Origin: a virus
Reading direction: 5' to 3' (one strand)
IMG/VR virus record: IMGVR_UViG_3300012964_000030
Span: 1 to 35,748 of that record
Length of the DNA stretch: 35,748 nt
The notes under the pieces: model-generated
Told to the model about the DNA's origin: nothing
Database searches by the model: none
Seen by the model: only the letters and a program-made list of their open reading frames with translations
Made by a program: the position numbers and the translations under genes
Shown here: positions 14,766 to 24,437 of the stretch, one piece after another
Layout: the number at the start of each line of letters is the position of its first letter
Numbering within the stretch: the stretch's first letter is position 1

Positions 14766-15494
14766 ATGACAGAGATAACGGAAATCGAAGCGCAAGATTT
14801 GGGTAGCCCTGAATCAAAAGCGGATGAAGTTAACGTTGCCTCGGACGACGCACAAAAGCCTGTTTTTAACCAAAGACAGATGCAGGATGCTATTACGAGG
14901 GAACGTAAAAAAGCTTTTGAAAAAGGACGCAATGAGGCACTTATGGAATTACAAGACCAGCAACAAATGCAACAACCAGTGCAACAATCACAACCGATGC
15001 AACAGCCGCAAATATCACGGGATGACATCGAACAACTGATTGCTCAAAAAACCCCAGAAATCTTAGCGCAACAAGTCGCACAAGTTAGAAATCAACAAGT
15101 GATTGATAGCTTTGTGAGCAAAATGCAAGCGGCAGAACAAAAGCATCCAGGCCTTGAACAAAAACTTAATAATTTAGACTATAGAGACCCTGGAATCCTC
15201 AATTTAATTCAAATGGCAAATAATCTTGAGGGTACCGGTGAGATAATGAAGGAACTTGTTGATAATCCCATGAAAATGGGTTCAATGCTCAATCTTTTTA
15301 ATTCTCAGCCATGGGCTGCACAGCAGGCTATGACGTCACTCGCTAATTCTATTAAGCAAAATCAAGATGCGGAAGCCGAAGAAACGCAAGCACGAAATCC
15401 GTTAGGTCAGGTAAAGCCGTCCACTAAAGCAGGAGTTAGTAGTGGCGAACTATCCGTGAAGGATTTACGACGTATGCTAGGTAATCGCAGATAA
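14766..15494 (+). CDS. Head scaffolding protein
   Basis: A 242-residue, highly charged and Gln-rich protein directly before the coat gene. Residues 30-70 are a helix with many charges (RQMQDAITRERKKAFEKGRN), followed by Gln repeats (QQQMQQPVQQSQPMQQPQ), a second helical part, and a C-terminal basic end KDLRRMLGNRR that may bind coat, as basic ends do in P22-type scaffolds. Low complexity and place in the gene order support the role; no direct homologue match could be made by eye. Confidence 0.8.
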   Translation: MTEITEIEAQDLGSPESKADEVNVASDDAQKPVFNQRQMQDAITRERKKAFEKGRNEALMELQDQQQMQQPVQQSQPMQQPQISRDDIEQLIAQKTPEILAQQVAQVRNQQVIDSFVSKMQAAEQKHPGLEQKLNNLDYRDPGILNLIQMANNLEGTGEIMKELVDNPMKMGSMLNLFNSQPWAAQQAMTSLANSIKQNQDAEAEETQARNPLGQVKPSTKAGVSSGELSVKDLRRMLGNRR

Positions 15495-15550
15495 TAAACG
15501 GATAACACCGCCACTACGCTCCCAGAAAATGGATTTTTTGGAGCTTAGAG

Positions 15551-16879
15551 ATGACGACAACACCGCTTAATACTTTGCAGAACGTGCAACTCTATATCAA
15601 AGCAGAGCTTGCATGGCTGTCAAACTCCTATTGGGGTATTGAACATGCCAATAAATCATTGGAAGAGTTCAATAACATAAAAGGAAATTTAGGTGACACA
15701 ATCACTTTTGATACCACACCGCGTTTTATTACTTATGATGGCTTGGTTATAACACAACAACCATCCGTTCAACGTTTGCAATCTCTGATTTGCTCGCAAG
15801 CCTTTAATACGTCAGCAGGTTATACTGATGAGCAATTTATATTTAACGTTGAAACCTACATGGATAGATTCGGTTATTCAGCTGCCGAGGAAATTGGCTC
15901 TAAAATCGAACAAGACATTTTACTGAATATTGTTTCAGGAGTTATTGGAAACAATCCAAAGTTATCCGGATTTCAACAAGCACAAGTTAATAGCGGACCA
16001 TACCGTTTTTTTGGTGATGGCGTAAACCCAATTAACTCTTACACACAACTAGCGCAAGCCTGGGCAAATTTCACGGCTTATGGCGCTTCACGTCATGAAA
16101 AACGTGGTGTTATACCTATTGATTTAGTGCCACCAATTGTAGGTTCTGGGCTAAATCAGTTTGCAGTCAAGCGTAACGATGAAATTGCGACATCTTGGGA
16201 GTTAGGACGATTTACTGGATTAGATGTCGAATGGGCTTCTAGTAACCTTTTACCGGTTCATGTATCTGGGACCATTGGGGATACTGCGGCTCCTAATAAC
16301 ATTTTGACAGTAATTTCAGTAAACGGAACATTAGGTGATAACGTTACTGAAATCGTATGCTCAGAACCAACAAGCGGAACCGATCCAAATGCCATTAAAG
16401 CAGGTGATCTATTTCAATTTAATGATACTGCTGGATTTGCTAAATTAAGATTCTTAACATTCATTGGTCATTCCGTAACACGCTTACCTGTACAATTTAG
16501 AGCTATCGAAGATGCCGCTTCTTCTGCTGGGCAAATAACAATAAAAATTCAAACCATTAATGGCGTGGGATTAGTTTGGGCTCAAAACCAAAACCAAAAC
16601 GTTAACAATACCATTGTGGCTGGCATGACATTTACGCCTCTGCCATCACATCAAGCGGGTTGGATGGACTCAGGTAACCAATTTTACTTGGCCATGCCTA
16701 AATTACCTAATGAGTCTCCTTTTGAAACCGTCTATTTTAAAGATCCTGATTCTGGAGCGTCATTAAGGCATTACTGGGGAGCGCAATTTGGTATGGACAA
16801 TAGAGCCTATGTACGAGATTGCATCTTTGGGTCAACGCTTGTGGCTGAAAACTCAATGCGTATGATATTTCCGCTCTAA
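15551..16879 (+). CDS. P22-type major coat protein
   Basis: A 442-residue major capsid protein. The opening ALNTLQNVQ-like segment and VQLYIKAELAWLSNSYWGIEH (about residues 13-33) followed by ITFDTTPRFITYDGLVITQQ match the P22 gp5 HK97-fold coat group; P22 gp5 is about 430 residues. FNVETYMDRFGYSAAEEIG is the spine-helix region. The C-terminal part has AMPKLPNESPFETVYFKDP and ends with NSMRMIFPL. It follows scaffold, and its ribosome site GGAG lies in a short hairpin-prone leader. Confidence 0.88.
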   Translation: MTTTPLNTLQNVQLYIKAELAWLSNSYWGIEHANKSLEEFNNIKGNLGDTITFDTTPRFITYDGLVITQQPSVQRLQSLICSQAFNTSAGYTDEQFIFNVETYMDRFGYSAAEEIGSKIEQDILLNIVSGVIGNNPKLSGFQQAQVNSGPYRFFGDGVNPINSYTQLAQAWANFTAYGASRHEKRGVIPIDLVPPIVGSGLNQFAVKRNDEIATSWELGRFTGLDVEWASSNLLPVHVSGTIGDTAAPNNILTVISVNGTLGDNVTEIVCSEPTSGTDPNAIKAGDLFQFNDTAGFAKLRFLTFIGHSVTRLPVQFRAIEDAASSAGQITIKIQTINGVGLVWAQNQNQNVNNTIVAGMTFTPLPSHQAGWMDSGNQFYLAMPKLPNESPFETVYFKDPDSGASLRHYWGAQFGMDNRAYVRDCIFGSTLVAENSMRMIFPL

Positions 16880-16898
16880 TTATTAAAGGATTATAATA

Positions 16899-17669
16899 AT
16901 GACTCAAACATCACGTGCTTTTCCGTATAGCAGTTTTATTCCTGCTTATGCGAATGGGTTGCAATTGTCTAACAATTCAACGACACCTAATACAAAACTT
17001 GACGTTAGTTCTGGAAGCATTCTTGACTCAACTGGAACGTTTCAATTGGCTCTAGCTTCAAGTGTTACCATTGATGCAACTGTTAATGGTATTAATGGAC
17101 TAGACACAGGCTCATTGGCTGCAAGTACAGTTTATGCCGTTTATCTCGTTGCCGATGTGGTTAATAGCAATAATATGGGCGCAATGATTTCAACTTCATA
17201 CACGGCTCCTTTAATGCCTTTTGGTTATAATTCGTTTGCATTAATTGGTTATGTTGCTACTGATGGTGCTGTTCATTTCCTTAAAGGCTATTGGACAGCA
17301 GGTGATAGCCCATTCCGATTATTTATGTATGATGCGCCTCAAGCAACAGCAGTTACAGCGGGTAATAATACGGCTTTTGCAACTGGATTGGTTGATTTAT
17401 CGGCATTAGTTCCAAAAGTCGATAATATTCCTGTTTGGATGTATACCGTATTTACACCAGGTGCCGCTAGTCGTACTTTAGAGATGCAACCTGCTGGTGG
17501 CACAGGCTCTCCAATCAAAATCACTGGCCAGGTTACTAGCGTTATCGTCACTAGCAATTCGTATATGTATGCTAAATTATCAAGTAGCTTACCTAAAATT
17601 GCTTATCAAGTTTCAAATGCTGGGGATGCTGTGGCGATTGATGTAGCTGGATATAATTTTATTCTATAA
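16899..17669 (+). CDS. Virion protein downstream of coat
   Basis: A 256-residue protein with AAAGGATT upstream. It begins MTQTSRAFPYSSFIPAYANG and is rich in Thr, Ser, Val and Gly, with long beta segments such as STVYAVYLVADVVN and HFLKGYWTAGDSPFRLFMY. Proteins of this length and style follow the coat gene in several podoviruses and may be decoration or minor head proteins. That role is inference. There is no catalytic motif. Confidence 0.72.
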   Translation: MTQTSRAFPYSSFIPAYANGLQLSNNSTTPNTKLDVSSGSILDSTGTFQLALASSVTIDATVNGINGLDTGSLAASTVYAVYLVADVVNSNNMGAMISTSYTAPLMPFGYNSFALIGYVATDGAVHFLKGYWTAGDSPFRLFMYDAPQATAVTAGNNTAFATGLVDLSALVPKVDNIPVWMYTVFTPGAASRTLEMQPAGGTGSPIKITGQVTSVIVTSNSYMYAKLSSSLPKIAYQVSNAGDAVAIDVAGYNFIL

Positions 17670-17686
17670 AGCAAGGATGGTATAAC

Positions 17687-18391
17687 ATGGCTTATACCGC
17701 GCTCCAATTGATAACGCGCGCATACAATCTCTCGCAGATTGTATCGCCGCAGTTACAAACCGTTACCAATACACAAACCGCAGAAGGCCTTTACCTTCTC
17801 AATGCGCTTCTGGATGTTAAAGGAAGTGATTTAAGACTGATTCCATATTTTAGACGCGCCACATTTAATTGCGTTCAAGGGCAAGAGGATTATTTTGTAT
17901 CTAACCTATTATATATTGACGCCTTAACATTCAATATTGGCCCAGTACGTTATCCATTGCGCGAAATGACGCGTAAAGAATATTTTGCTACTGCTCGCGT
18001 GGATAATATTCAGTCATTACCGTTTTGTTATCGGATTGAACGTGAATTAGGTGGGTTAAGAATATTTCTCTATTTTTTACCAGCTGATACGTATGTCATG
18101 AACTTATCAGGGAAATACGGGTTAACGGATGTTACGTTAACGACGGATTTATCGACAACTTATGACCTTTATTATATTGAGTATTTGCGTTATGCGTTAG
18201 CGGAATATCTCTGCTCTGAGTACGGCGCAAACTTCCCGGCCATGGCCACGCAAAAGTTCAAAGAAATACGAAAAAAACTCATGGACATCAATCCTCCTGA
18301 TTTATCTATTCGTTCCAGAAACTTCTTTGGTGAGCGTATTGGCATTGACTGGCAGCTTATAAATTTGTCAGATGGATGGGTACCTTTTTAA
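17687..18391 (+). CDS. Head-tail connector, P22 gp4-like
   Basis: A 234-residue protein of the P22 gp4 (tail accessory factor) type. MAYTALQLITRAYNLSQIVS at the start and the following TAEGLYLLNALLD helix are typical. Then QEDYFVSNLLYIDALTFN, VRYPLREMTRKEYFATARV and a C-terminal helix YIEYLRYALAEYLCSEYG appear in the right order. It would plug the portal exit after packaging. Flanked by gp10-like gene at 18419, as in P22. Confidence 0.85.
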   Translation: MAYTALQLITRAYNLSQIVSPQLQTVTNTQTAEGLYLLNALLDVKGSDLRLIPYFRRATFNCVQGQEDYFVSNLLYIDALTFNIGPVRYPLREMTRKEYFATARVDNIQSLPFCYRIERELGGLRIFLYFLPADTYVMNLSGKYGLTDVTLTTDLSTTYDLYYIEYLRYALAEYLCSEYGANFPAMATQKFKEIRKKLMDINPPDLSIRSRNFFGERIGIDWQLINLSDGWVPF

Positions 18392-18418
18392 CAATTAGTA
18401 TAATAATAGAGCTATTTA

Positions 18419-20044
18419 ATGCCTGAGCGTACAGCAACTCAAGAAATACAAGAAATTCCGCTTAAGATTGTCGGAGGTACGCGCTTTGGTCGTTATCCTA
18501 AAATATCTGTAGAAAATACTACCAATATGATTATCAGTGATGGCGCATTAGTTCCTTACTCAGGATGGAAAAATGTTATTTCTGTAGAATCTAGTAGTCT
18601 TGGAAGGGCATTATACGCAAGCTTTACTGGTGATTTAATGATAGCCGTTATTGGGAATGGTGTTTATCGAATAATTCAACCATTAATTCCCACATCAATG
18701 AGTATATTTCAGTCCACATTAGTTGGCTCGCTGGCAACATCCGAAGGCGATGTTTATATTGCAGAAAATACAAGCAAGCAAATCTGCATTACTGATAGCG
18801 TTAATATTTATGTTTATAATTATGATGATGGTACATTTAAATCATCCGCACCAGGAGGTGGCATTCCAACATGGACAACATTTTTCCCAAATACAAACCC
18901 AGGATATATTAGTTTTCAAAATGGACGATTAATTATTGCGCTTGAAAATACACAGCGTTGGGTGTTATCGGCATTTAATGATGCGCTGACATGGTCAGAT
19001 ACAGCGCCATTTGTAGGAACGCTACAAAGCAAACCTTGCACGATTAAAGCTGTAGTGCCTGTTCCAGGCGGTGGGAATAATGTATTGGTTTTTGGTACAA
19101 CAGTCGCTGAATCATGGCAAGACTTAGGTTTGGCTCTTTTCCCATATCAACGTAATTCAACGTTTAATCTAGATTACGGATGTTTAAATGCTTCATCAAT
19201 AGCAGAGCTTGATAATTTTGTGGTATGGCTTGGCGCTAATGAACAATCTGGACCTACAATCATGGTTACTGGAGGTAATGGAGTACAATCCATTTCAACG
19301 GACGGTATTGATTTTGTATTAGCGCAATTAACCAATCCAACCAATTGCACTGGATTTTTGTTTCGACAAGACGGGCATTTACTTTATCAATTTTCATTTC
19401 CTGATGATAATATTACATTTGCCTATGACTTCAATAATAAAGAATTTTCAACGATTACGGATGATACGTTTAATTACCATCCCGCACGTGAAGTAGTCTT
19501 TTTTAATGGTTCTTATTATTTTGTTAGCCTTAAAGATGGAAACATTTATCAATTTGATACAAAATACACCAATGCCATTTATTCAGATGATGATATTCGA
19601 GAAATCCCACGAGTACGTATTACGCCACCATTACGATTCAATACACAACGTTATTTTATCGGTAAAAGCTTGGCTTTTACGATTGAAAATGGCGAAAAGA
19701 ATATAAAAACAACGACGACAATTAATGCCAATGAATTGGCTGATACCATTGCAACCGAAGTTCCAGCAACATTATTAACTGAGGATGGTTTTGAGTTAGC
19801 CGTAGAAAACAGCGAAGCATTTACTTATTCCACGCTGTCTGAAGCCGTTGATTTATCAATATCGCGCGATGGTGGGCAGACATTTGGCAATGCTTGGCGT
19901 AATGAAATGAATTTAACAGGAAACCGTAAATCACGGTTTATCTACCAGCGGCTTGGAATAGCCAATGACGCAAGTTTTCTTTTGCAGTTCTGTGGATTTG
20001 GGCGATTTGTTGTGTTTGATGGCATTGTGGAGGCATATGAATGA
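18419..20044 (+). CDS. Packaged-DNA stabilisation protein, P22 gp10-like
   Basis: A 541-residue protein of the P22 gp10 type. Residues 14-40 read LKIVGGTRFGRYPKISVENT, and TNMIISDGALVPYSGWKNV is the recognisable signature of the family. A repeated beta pattern continues to the end, consistent with a beta-propeller-like tail hub protein. gp10 binds the gp4 ring and closes the head. The ribosome site is weak (AGAG). Its stop overlaps the next gene start. Confidence 0.85.
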   Translation: MPERTATQEIQEIPLKIVGGTRFGRYPKISVENTTNMIISDGALVPYSGWKNVISVESSSLGRALYASFTGDLMIAVIGNGVYRIIQPLIPTSMSIFQSTLVGSLATSEGDVYIAENTSKQICITDSVNIYVYNYDDGTFKSSAPGGGIPTWTTFFPNTNPGYISFQNGRLIIALENTQRWVLSAFNDALTWSDTAPFVGTLQSKPCTIKAVVPVPGGGNNVLVFGTTVAESWQDLGLALFPYQRNSTFNLDYGCLNASSIAELDNFVVWLGANEQSGPTIMVTGGNGVQSISTDGIDFVLAQLTNPTNCTGFLFRQDGHLLYQFSFPDDNITFAYDFNNKEFSTITDDTFNYHPAREVVFFNGSYYFVSLKDGNIYQFDTKYTNAIYSDDDIREIPRVRITPPLRFNTQRYFIGKSLAFTIENGEKNIKTTTTINANELADTIATEVPATLLTEDGFELAVENSEAFTYSTLSEAVDLSISRDGGQTFGNAWRNEMNLTGNRKSRFIYQRLGIANDASFLLQFCGFGRFVVFDGIVEAYE

Positions 20045-20394
20045 CTGACCAATCTAAACAGCCGATTCGCATTCCCAATTTACCAATGGGAAAATTAGTC
20101 GATGAAAACGGACATCCAACGGATAATGAATTAACTTTTAGGCAGGCTTTAATTACCTCATTACAAAATTACATGGGTAACGAGGGGTTAGTGTCGCCAA
20201 CTCAAAATGATGCAGATAAAACAACAATACAAGATAATGTGGATAGCCAAGGAACGTATACCTGTGAGCTTGGCACCATATTGTATGTTAAACATCCAAG
20301 CGATTATACTCAAGATAAGGTAATGATAGCGGTTCGTGATGATAATACTTATCCATCCACGCCGCCAAAATTTAAAACCATTACATTAGTTTAA
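20041..20394 (+). CDS. Hypothetical tail-module protein
   Basis: A 117-residue protein starting in an ATGA overlap, with GGAGG 8 bases upstream. It opens MTDQSKQPIRIPNLPMGKLV and has LTFRQALITSLQNYMGNEGL, then a beta-rich end (AVRDDNTYPSTPPKFKTITL). In P22 the next gene is the tail needle gp26, but this protein is too short and lacks the long coiled coil, so it is left unnamed. Confidence 0.75.
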   Translation: MTDQSKQPIRIPNLPMGKLVDENGHPTDNELTFRQALITSLQNYMGNEGLVSPTQNDADKTTIQDNVDSQGTYTCELGTILYVKHPSDYTQDKVMIAVRDDNTYPSTPPKFKTITLV

Positions 20395-20421
20395 AACGTT
20401 ACATTGACATAAGGAATTGTC

Positions 20422-21048
20422 ATGCCATTTGACCCGATTAGCCTAGGATTGGCTGGAGCAGGTTTAGGTGCTGGACTTTTTGGAAGAAAGCAAAAAAATC
20501 CAGCTGATGCTGCAATGCCCTATTTGAATCAAATTCCAGGCGCAACATTACCCTATTACAATCCCTATATACAAGCAGGACAAGGTGCCTTAGGCGACCT
20601 GCAATCACAAATCTCGCAATTGCTAGGTAATCCTGGTGAGTTATATAGTCAACTAGGACAAAATTATCAGCAATCACCAGGATATAAATTTGCGCTAGAC
20701 CAAGCGATGCAAGCTGGCGGTAATGCCGCAGCAGCCGGTGGTATGCTTGGAACGCCAGCTAATCAACAGAATCAAATGTCGATGGCTAATAATCTAGCCT
20801 CACAGGACTTTGGCAATTACATGCAAAACATTTTGGGATTATATGGCTCAGGTTTACAAGGGCTTGGTGGATTAAATCAAATGGGTTATGGCGCGGCAAC
20901 CGATTATGCGTCTGGGTTGGCTAACACGTTAGGCCAACAAGCACAATATGCTTATGGTGGTCAGGCAGGAAAAAATGCGGGCAGGTCAGCAATGGGTCAA
21001 AATATCTTTGGTGGCTTGGGTGCTCTGCTAGGTGCTTGGAATAAATAA
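20422..21048 (+). CDS. DNA ejection-type protein
   Basis: A 208-residue protein with AAGGA upstream. The N-terminus MPFDPISLGLAGAGLGAGLFG is a Gly-rich hydrophobic segment, followed by Gln/Gly/Ala/Asn-rich low-complexity sequence (QSPGYKFALDQAMQAGGNAA, then AGGMLGTPANQQNQMSMANNL). This composition and place after the gp10-like gene are typical of ejection proteins that enter the host with DNA. Specific P22 counterparts (gp7, gp16, gp20) cannot be assigned. Confidence 0.72.
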   Translation: MPFDPISLGLAGAGLGAGLFGRKQKNPADAAMPYLNQIPGATLPYYNPYIQAGQGALGDLQSQISQLLGNPGELYSQLGQNYQQSPGYKFALDQAMQAGGNAAAAGGMLGTPANQQNQMSMANNLASQDFGNYMQNILGLYGSGLQGLGGLNQMGYGAATDYASGLANTLGQQAQYAYGGQAGKNAGRSAMGQNIFGGLGALLGAWNK

Positions 21049-21060
21049 CAGGAGTTAAGA

Positions 21061-22359
21061 ATGCCTTGGAATATTCCTGGTATACCTTTTAAATTAACCG
21101 CTGAAGACATGGGCGTGCCTGACTATATTGGCGCTATGCAAAAAGGATTTAATCTCGGCGCCTCACCAAAGATATTGGCTGAAAACTTATTGGCTCAAAA
21201 GTTAAGCAATGCAATTAATTCGACTAAAGCAAAATACGCTGAACAAGAAGCAATGCAGGGATTGGAGGCACAGAAAGCGCAGACTGCTTTAAGTCAAGGG
21301 CAATTAGGAATGATGCCGCTTGAAAGGCGCATGAAAGAAGCACAGTTAGGGTTGGTTCCTTGGAACCAACGATTATTACAATCGCAAGCCGCTCAAGCTC
21401 AAGCAAACGCTCAAAAAGCACAACAAATGGGAAATTTATATAATTTTGCAATGCGCGGGGGGTTTCAACAAGGTGGTATGCCTCAAAATCAAGGACAACA
21501 AATGCCTTCATATCAAGAAGGCCATGGGATGCCTCCTTATGCCCAGCAAATGCAAGGAGGGCAGCAGGCGCCACAAACACAAACAGGACAATATAATCCT
21601 CAAGCAGATATGGCAGCAGCGTTAATGAAAATGCCTGTATATCATCAAACAGCTGATGGACAATTAATTTCCGTTAATCCGTTATCAGGATTGACTTCAA
21701 CAAAAATAGGTCCTTCTGAACGAGAAAAAGCTTTTACAAAAGAAGATGTTAAGATTGCTACAAATTATCAAAATGCCGCAATTGCAGGCCGTGATATTCA
21801 AGATACATATAATGAAGTTGGAAATATCATAGCATCACCTGAATTTGAACAAATGAGACAGCACGCAATATTAGGAAAACATGAATTAGGCTGGTATTCA
21901 AAATTTGGAACTAAAGAACAACAAGATATGGTTGGACAATTTAATACATTGACTGGGGATATTATTCGTAAATCTGCACGAGAATTTAAAGGTTCATTTA
22001 GAGTAGGAGAACAAGGATTATTAAATTCTATGAAGCCAAATAGTTCAGATACAGTAGATGTTGCAAAAGGTAAAATAAAATCATTATCTTTAATGAATCA
22101 ATTGCTTACTCAACGCTCATCATTAACTAGCGATCTAATTAGACAAGGGTATAGCCCTAATCAAGCCAGTAAACTAGCAGACCAACAAATTGATGGCAAT
22201 AAAATTAGAGAAGAAATTAAAAATCAATTAAATCCCAAAAAAACGATTAATTTAAAAGCGTTTACGGAACAGGATATTATTGATACCGCACAAAAACATG
22301 GAATAAGTGTTGAGGAAGTAAAAAATCAATTAAAAGCAAAAGGATTATATAATGGCTAG
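21061..22359 (+). CDS. Putative ejection/internal virion protein
   Basis: A 432-residue protein with AGGAG upstream. Residues 1-45 begin MPWNIPGIPFKLTAEDMGV; a long Gln/Ala/Met-rich helix-forming segment follows (about 60-180), then a proline/Gln linker (QGQQMPSYQEGHGMPPY), then a helical half ending in ITQDIIDTAQKHG-like sequence. Location between two Ala/Gly-rich virion genes supports an internal head or ejection role. No enzymatic motif is visible. Confidence 0.68.
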   Translation: MPWNIPGIPFKLTAEDMGVPDYIGAMQKGFNLGASPKILAENLLAQKLSNAINSTKAKYAEQEAMQGLEAQKAQTALSQGQLGMMPLERRMKEAQLGLVPWNQRLLQSQAAQAQANAQKAQQMGNLYNFAMRGGFQQGGMPQNQGQQMPSYQEGHGMPPYAQQMQGGQQAPQTQTGQYNPQADMAAALMKMPVYHQTADGQLISVNPLSGLTSTKIGPSEREKAFTKEDVKIATNYQNAAIAGRDIQDTYNEVGNIIASPEFEQMRQHAILGKHELGWYSKFGTKEQQDMVGQFNTLTGDIIRKSAREFKGSFRVGEQGLLNSMKPNSSDTVDVAKGKIKSLSLMNQLLTQRSSLTSDLIRQGYSPNQASKLADQQIDGNKIREEIKNQLNPKKTINLKAFTEQDIIDTAQKHGISVEEVKNQLKAKGLYNG

Positions 22360-23614
22360 AGATTTATTTGCTGAGGCAGGTATAGAGCCAATAAAAAGAG
22401 ATTTATTTTCTGAATCAGGAATAAATGATTCAATGCAAAAAGCACAGGAAATCCAATCCCAACATCCTTATTTATATAAACTAGCCGAGATGGTATCGCG
22501 TCATCCTGGTTTGTCTAAAGGTATAGAAGCAGCCGCTAATATAACGTATCCAATTGGATTAGGGGCTGCTCAAGGAATCGGCGATGTATCTGCATCAATT
22601 GGAAATATTGCTTTGAATCCATTAAGTCGTTTAATAGGCAAGGATATTCGATTGCCACATCCACAACTTGAGCAGAATTTAGAACCTAATATGAGAAATA
22701 AGTTATTATTTGGTTTAGGTCAGTTAGGGGCTCAAATTCCAGCGTATTTATCAGGAGAAGGTCTGATTGCAAAAGTCCTAGGTCAAACTGGAGCAAGGAC
22801 TATTGGTTCAAAAGCAGCTACAGGAACATTATCAGGCCTTGGTTTAGGAGAAAACAAAGAAGGTGAAGGAAGAGTTTTATCTGGAGCTTTAGGAGGATTA
22901 ACTCCAATAGGTTTAAGTGTTCTTGGGAAATCAACTCCATTAAATTCTAAAATGATTGCCAAAGATGTATTAAAAGGTATGGAATCAACTGAAAAACATT
23001 ACAATCAAGAATTTAATTCGATATTTAATGAGGCAAAAAATAGAAATATTGCACATGTTGGTATTGAAATACCAAAATTTAATTATTCAATATTAAAAAA
23101 AGGTGGAAGTAAGGATTATTTACACTCTTTAAATGAATTTAAAAAAAATCCAACTTTAGAAAACGCTCATAATGCTCAATCAGATTTAGGTAAATACGCA
23201 AGTTCAATTGGAAGACCTTCAAATACATTAGAAAGAGAAGCTAAAGATGAGGCATTAAATTTGTCTGATAAACTTAGGGAATCAATGATGAATGGATTTT
23301 CTAGAAATAAAAGTTCAGATTTAGCATTAAAATATAATAATGCTCGAAAAGGTTATAAAGAAGAATACATTCCTTATTTAAATAGCAAATCCATTAAAGC
23401 ATTAAAATCAGGTGATTTAAGGCCTTCTAAATTTGCTACAAAAATAGCGAATGAAGAAAAATTTATGTCAAAAATTGGACAATATAGACATCCAATGATA
23501 GGATATAGGGAAAAATTACTAAAAGTGACAAAAAGCAAGCCATTTGCAATGGGGATAGGATTTGGAGCTGGTGAGCTAGGGCTTCATGAACTTAAAAAAT
23601 TTATTGGTAAATAG
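22352..23614 (+). CDS. Putative DNA ejection protein
   Basis: A 420-residue protein starting inside the end of the previous gene, with AAAAGGATT upstream. The first part has a near repeat, RDLFAEAGIEP then RDLFSESGIND. Residues about 60-190 are Gly/Ala-rich helices (PIGLGAAQGIGDVSASIGNIA, LGQLGAQIPAYLSG, TGTLSGLGLGENKEG) of a kind seen in membrane-inserting ejection proteins. The C-terminal half is a charged helical rod. It is the last gene before the leftward coiled-coil cassette. Confidence 0.68.
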   Translation: MARDLFAEAGIEPIKRDLFSESGINDSMQKAQEIQSQHPYLYKLAEMVSRHPGLSKGIEAAANITYPIGLGAAQGIGDVSASIGNIALNPLSRLIGKDIRLPHPQLEQNLEPNMRNKLLFGLGQLGAQIPAYLSGEGLIAKVLGQTGARTIGSKAATGTLSGLGLGENKEGEGRVLSGALGGLTPIGLSVLGKSTPLNSKMIAKDVLKGMESTEKHYNQEFNSIFNEAKNRNIAHVGIEIPKFNYSILKKGGSKDYLHSLNEFKKNPTLENAHNAQSDLGKYASSIGRPSNTLEREAKDEALNLSDKLRESMMNGFSRNKSSDLALKYNNARKGYKEEYIPYLNSKSIKALKSGDLRPSKFATKIANEEKFMSKIGQYRHPMIGYREKLLKVTKSKPFAMGIGFGAGELGLHELKKFIGK

Positions 23615-23691
23615 ATAAATAAAATGTGTATCGCTTTTATCTTTATTATGATTTTGATAGCAATTATAGCTAATGTTGATTAAATCATTAA

Positions 23692-24006
23692 TCATACAAT
23701 CCCAAACTTATGCAATATTACAGGAACAATAATAGTTGTCACTATAATTCCAGTATTAAAATTTATTTTATGATCTAGTTTTTCATTACCTTTATCTATC
23801 TTATTATCTAAAAGCTCAACAGTTTTATCTATCTTTTTGTCTAAAATTTCAAAACTTTTATCTATCTTTTTGTCTAAGACATCAAAATTCCTATCTATTT
23901 TATTATTTAATTTATTAAGCTGACTTTCGATCATTGTAAATTTTTCATCATGAACACGTAATTGAACTTCATGTTCAATATATTTTTCAGTCAATTCATT
24001 ATTCAT
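23692..24006 (-). CDS. Tail-anchored coiled-coil protein, trio member 3
   Basis: A 104-residue leftward protein. N-terminal helix NELTEKYIEHEVQLRVHDEK, then five 11-residue repeats (about residues 32-86) around the core LDKKIDK, and a hydrophobic C-terminal segment GIIVTTIIVPVILHKFGIV without a signal peptide. The layout suggests a coiled-coil rod held in a membrane by its C-terminus. The start overlaps the upstream paralogue by 4 bases. It is the long member: the repeats have expanded relative to the other two. Function unknown; XhlA-like phage proteins share the coiled coil plus C-terminal segment plan. Confidence 0.8.
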   Translation of the reverse strand: MNNELTEKYIEHEVQLRVHDEKFTMIESQLNKLNNKIDRNFDVLDKKIDKSFEILDKKIDKTVELLDNKIDKGNEKLDHKINFNTGIIVTTIIVPVILHKFGIV

Positions 24007-24197
24007 AGCACACCAAATTTTTGTAAAGTAATCTGTAATACATAAATTATTACAAAAATCCCAGTCCTAATATTAATTTTACGATGTAACTTATCAACTC
24101 TCGTTTCTATTTTGTTTTCAAATCTAATAACCTTTTCATAAACTTTACGTAATTGAATCTCATGTTCAATGTATTTTTCAGTCAAGTCATCTTTCAT
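24003..24197 (-). CDS. Tail-anchored coiled-coil protein, trio member 2
   Basis: A 64-residue paralogue of its two neighbours. It begins MKDDLTEKYIEHEIQLRKVY and ends KINIRTGIFVIIYVLQITLQ-KFGVL, keeping the N-terminal helix, one LHRKIN repeat and the C-terminal hydrophobic segment. The middle (EKVIRFENKIETRVDKL) has diverged most. Both ends overlap the neighbouring genes by 4 bases (ATGA), so the three are translated as one unit. Confidence 0.78.
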   Translation of the reverse strand: MKDDLTEKYIEHEIQLRKVYEKVIRFENKIETRVDKLHRKINIRTGIFVIIYVLQITLQKFGVL

Positions 24198-24376
24198 AGC
24201 ACACCAAACCTATGTAATATCACAGGTAATATAATAGATGTGATAATAATTCCTGTATTAAAATTTATTTTATGGTCTAATTTATCAAGCGTCTTTTCTA
24301 AAATTTTAAACTTTTCATCATGGACACGTAATTCTACTTCGTGCTCTATAAATTTTTCAGTCAAATCATCTTTCAT
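24194..24376 (-). CDS. Tail-anchored coiled-coil protein, trio member 1
   Basis: A 60-residue protein, the first of the leftward trio. It reads MKDDLTEKFIEHEVELRVHD, then KILEKTLDKLDHKINFNTG, and ends with the hydrophobic segment IIITSIILPVILHRFGVL. It is the minimal form of the family: helix, one repeat, membrane segment. It lies 25 bases from the start of the proposed promoter transcript. The ribosome site before the ATG is weak. Confidence 0.78.
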   Translation of the reverse strand: MKDDLTEKFIEHEVELRVHDEKFKILEKTLDKLDHKINFNTGIIITSIILPVILHRFGVL

Positions 24377-24408
24377 AGAAGTTTAATCATTGTGTTTTTT
24401 AATTAATC

Positions 24409-24437
24409 ATTATACAATTATAAAACGATTTAATCAA
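24409..24437 (-). promoter_or_regulatory. Promoter of leftward coiled-coil trio
   Basis: On the minus strand TTGATT (-35, 24432-24437) and a perfect TATAAT (-10, 24409-24414) are 17 bases apart. Start of transcription would be near 24402, just ahead of the 24376 start codon. This gives the trio its own expression, independent of and opposite to the late operon. Confidence 0.65.

Noticed and set aside
23624-23683. Nineteen-codon hydrophobic peptide frame (MCIAFIFIMILIAIIANVD)
   Set aside because: No ribosome site and too short to separate from chance in AT-rich sequence.
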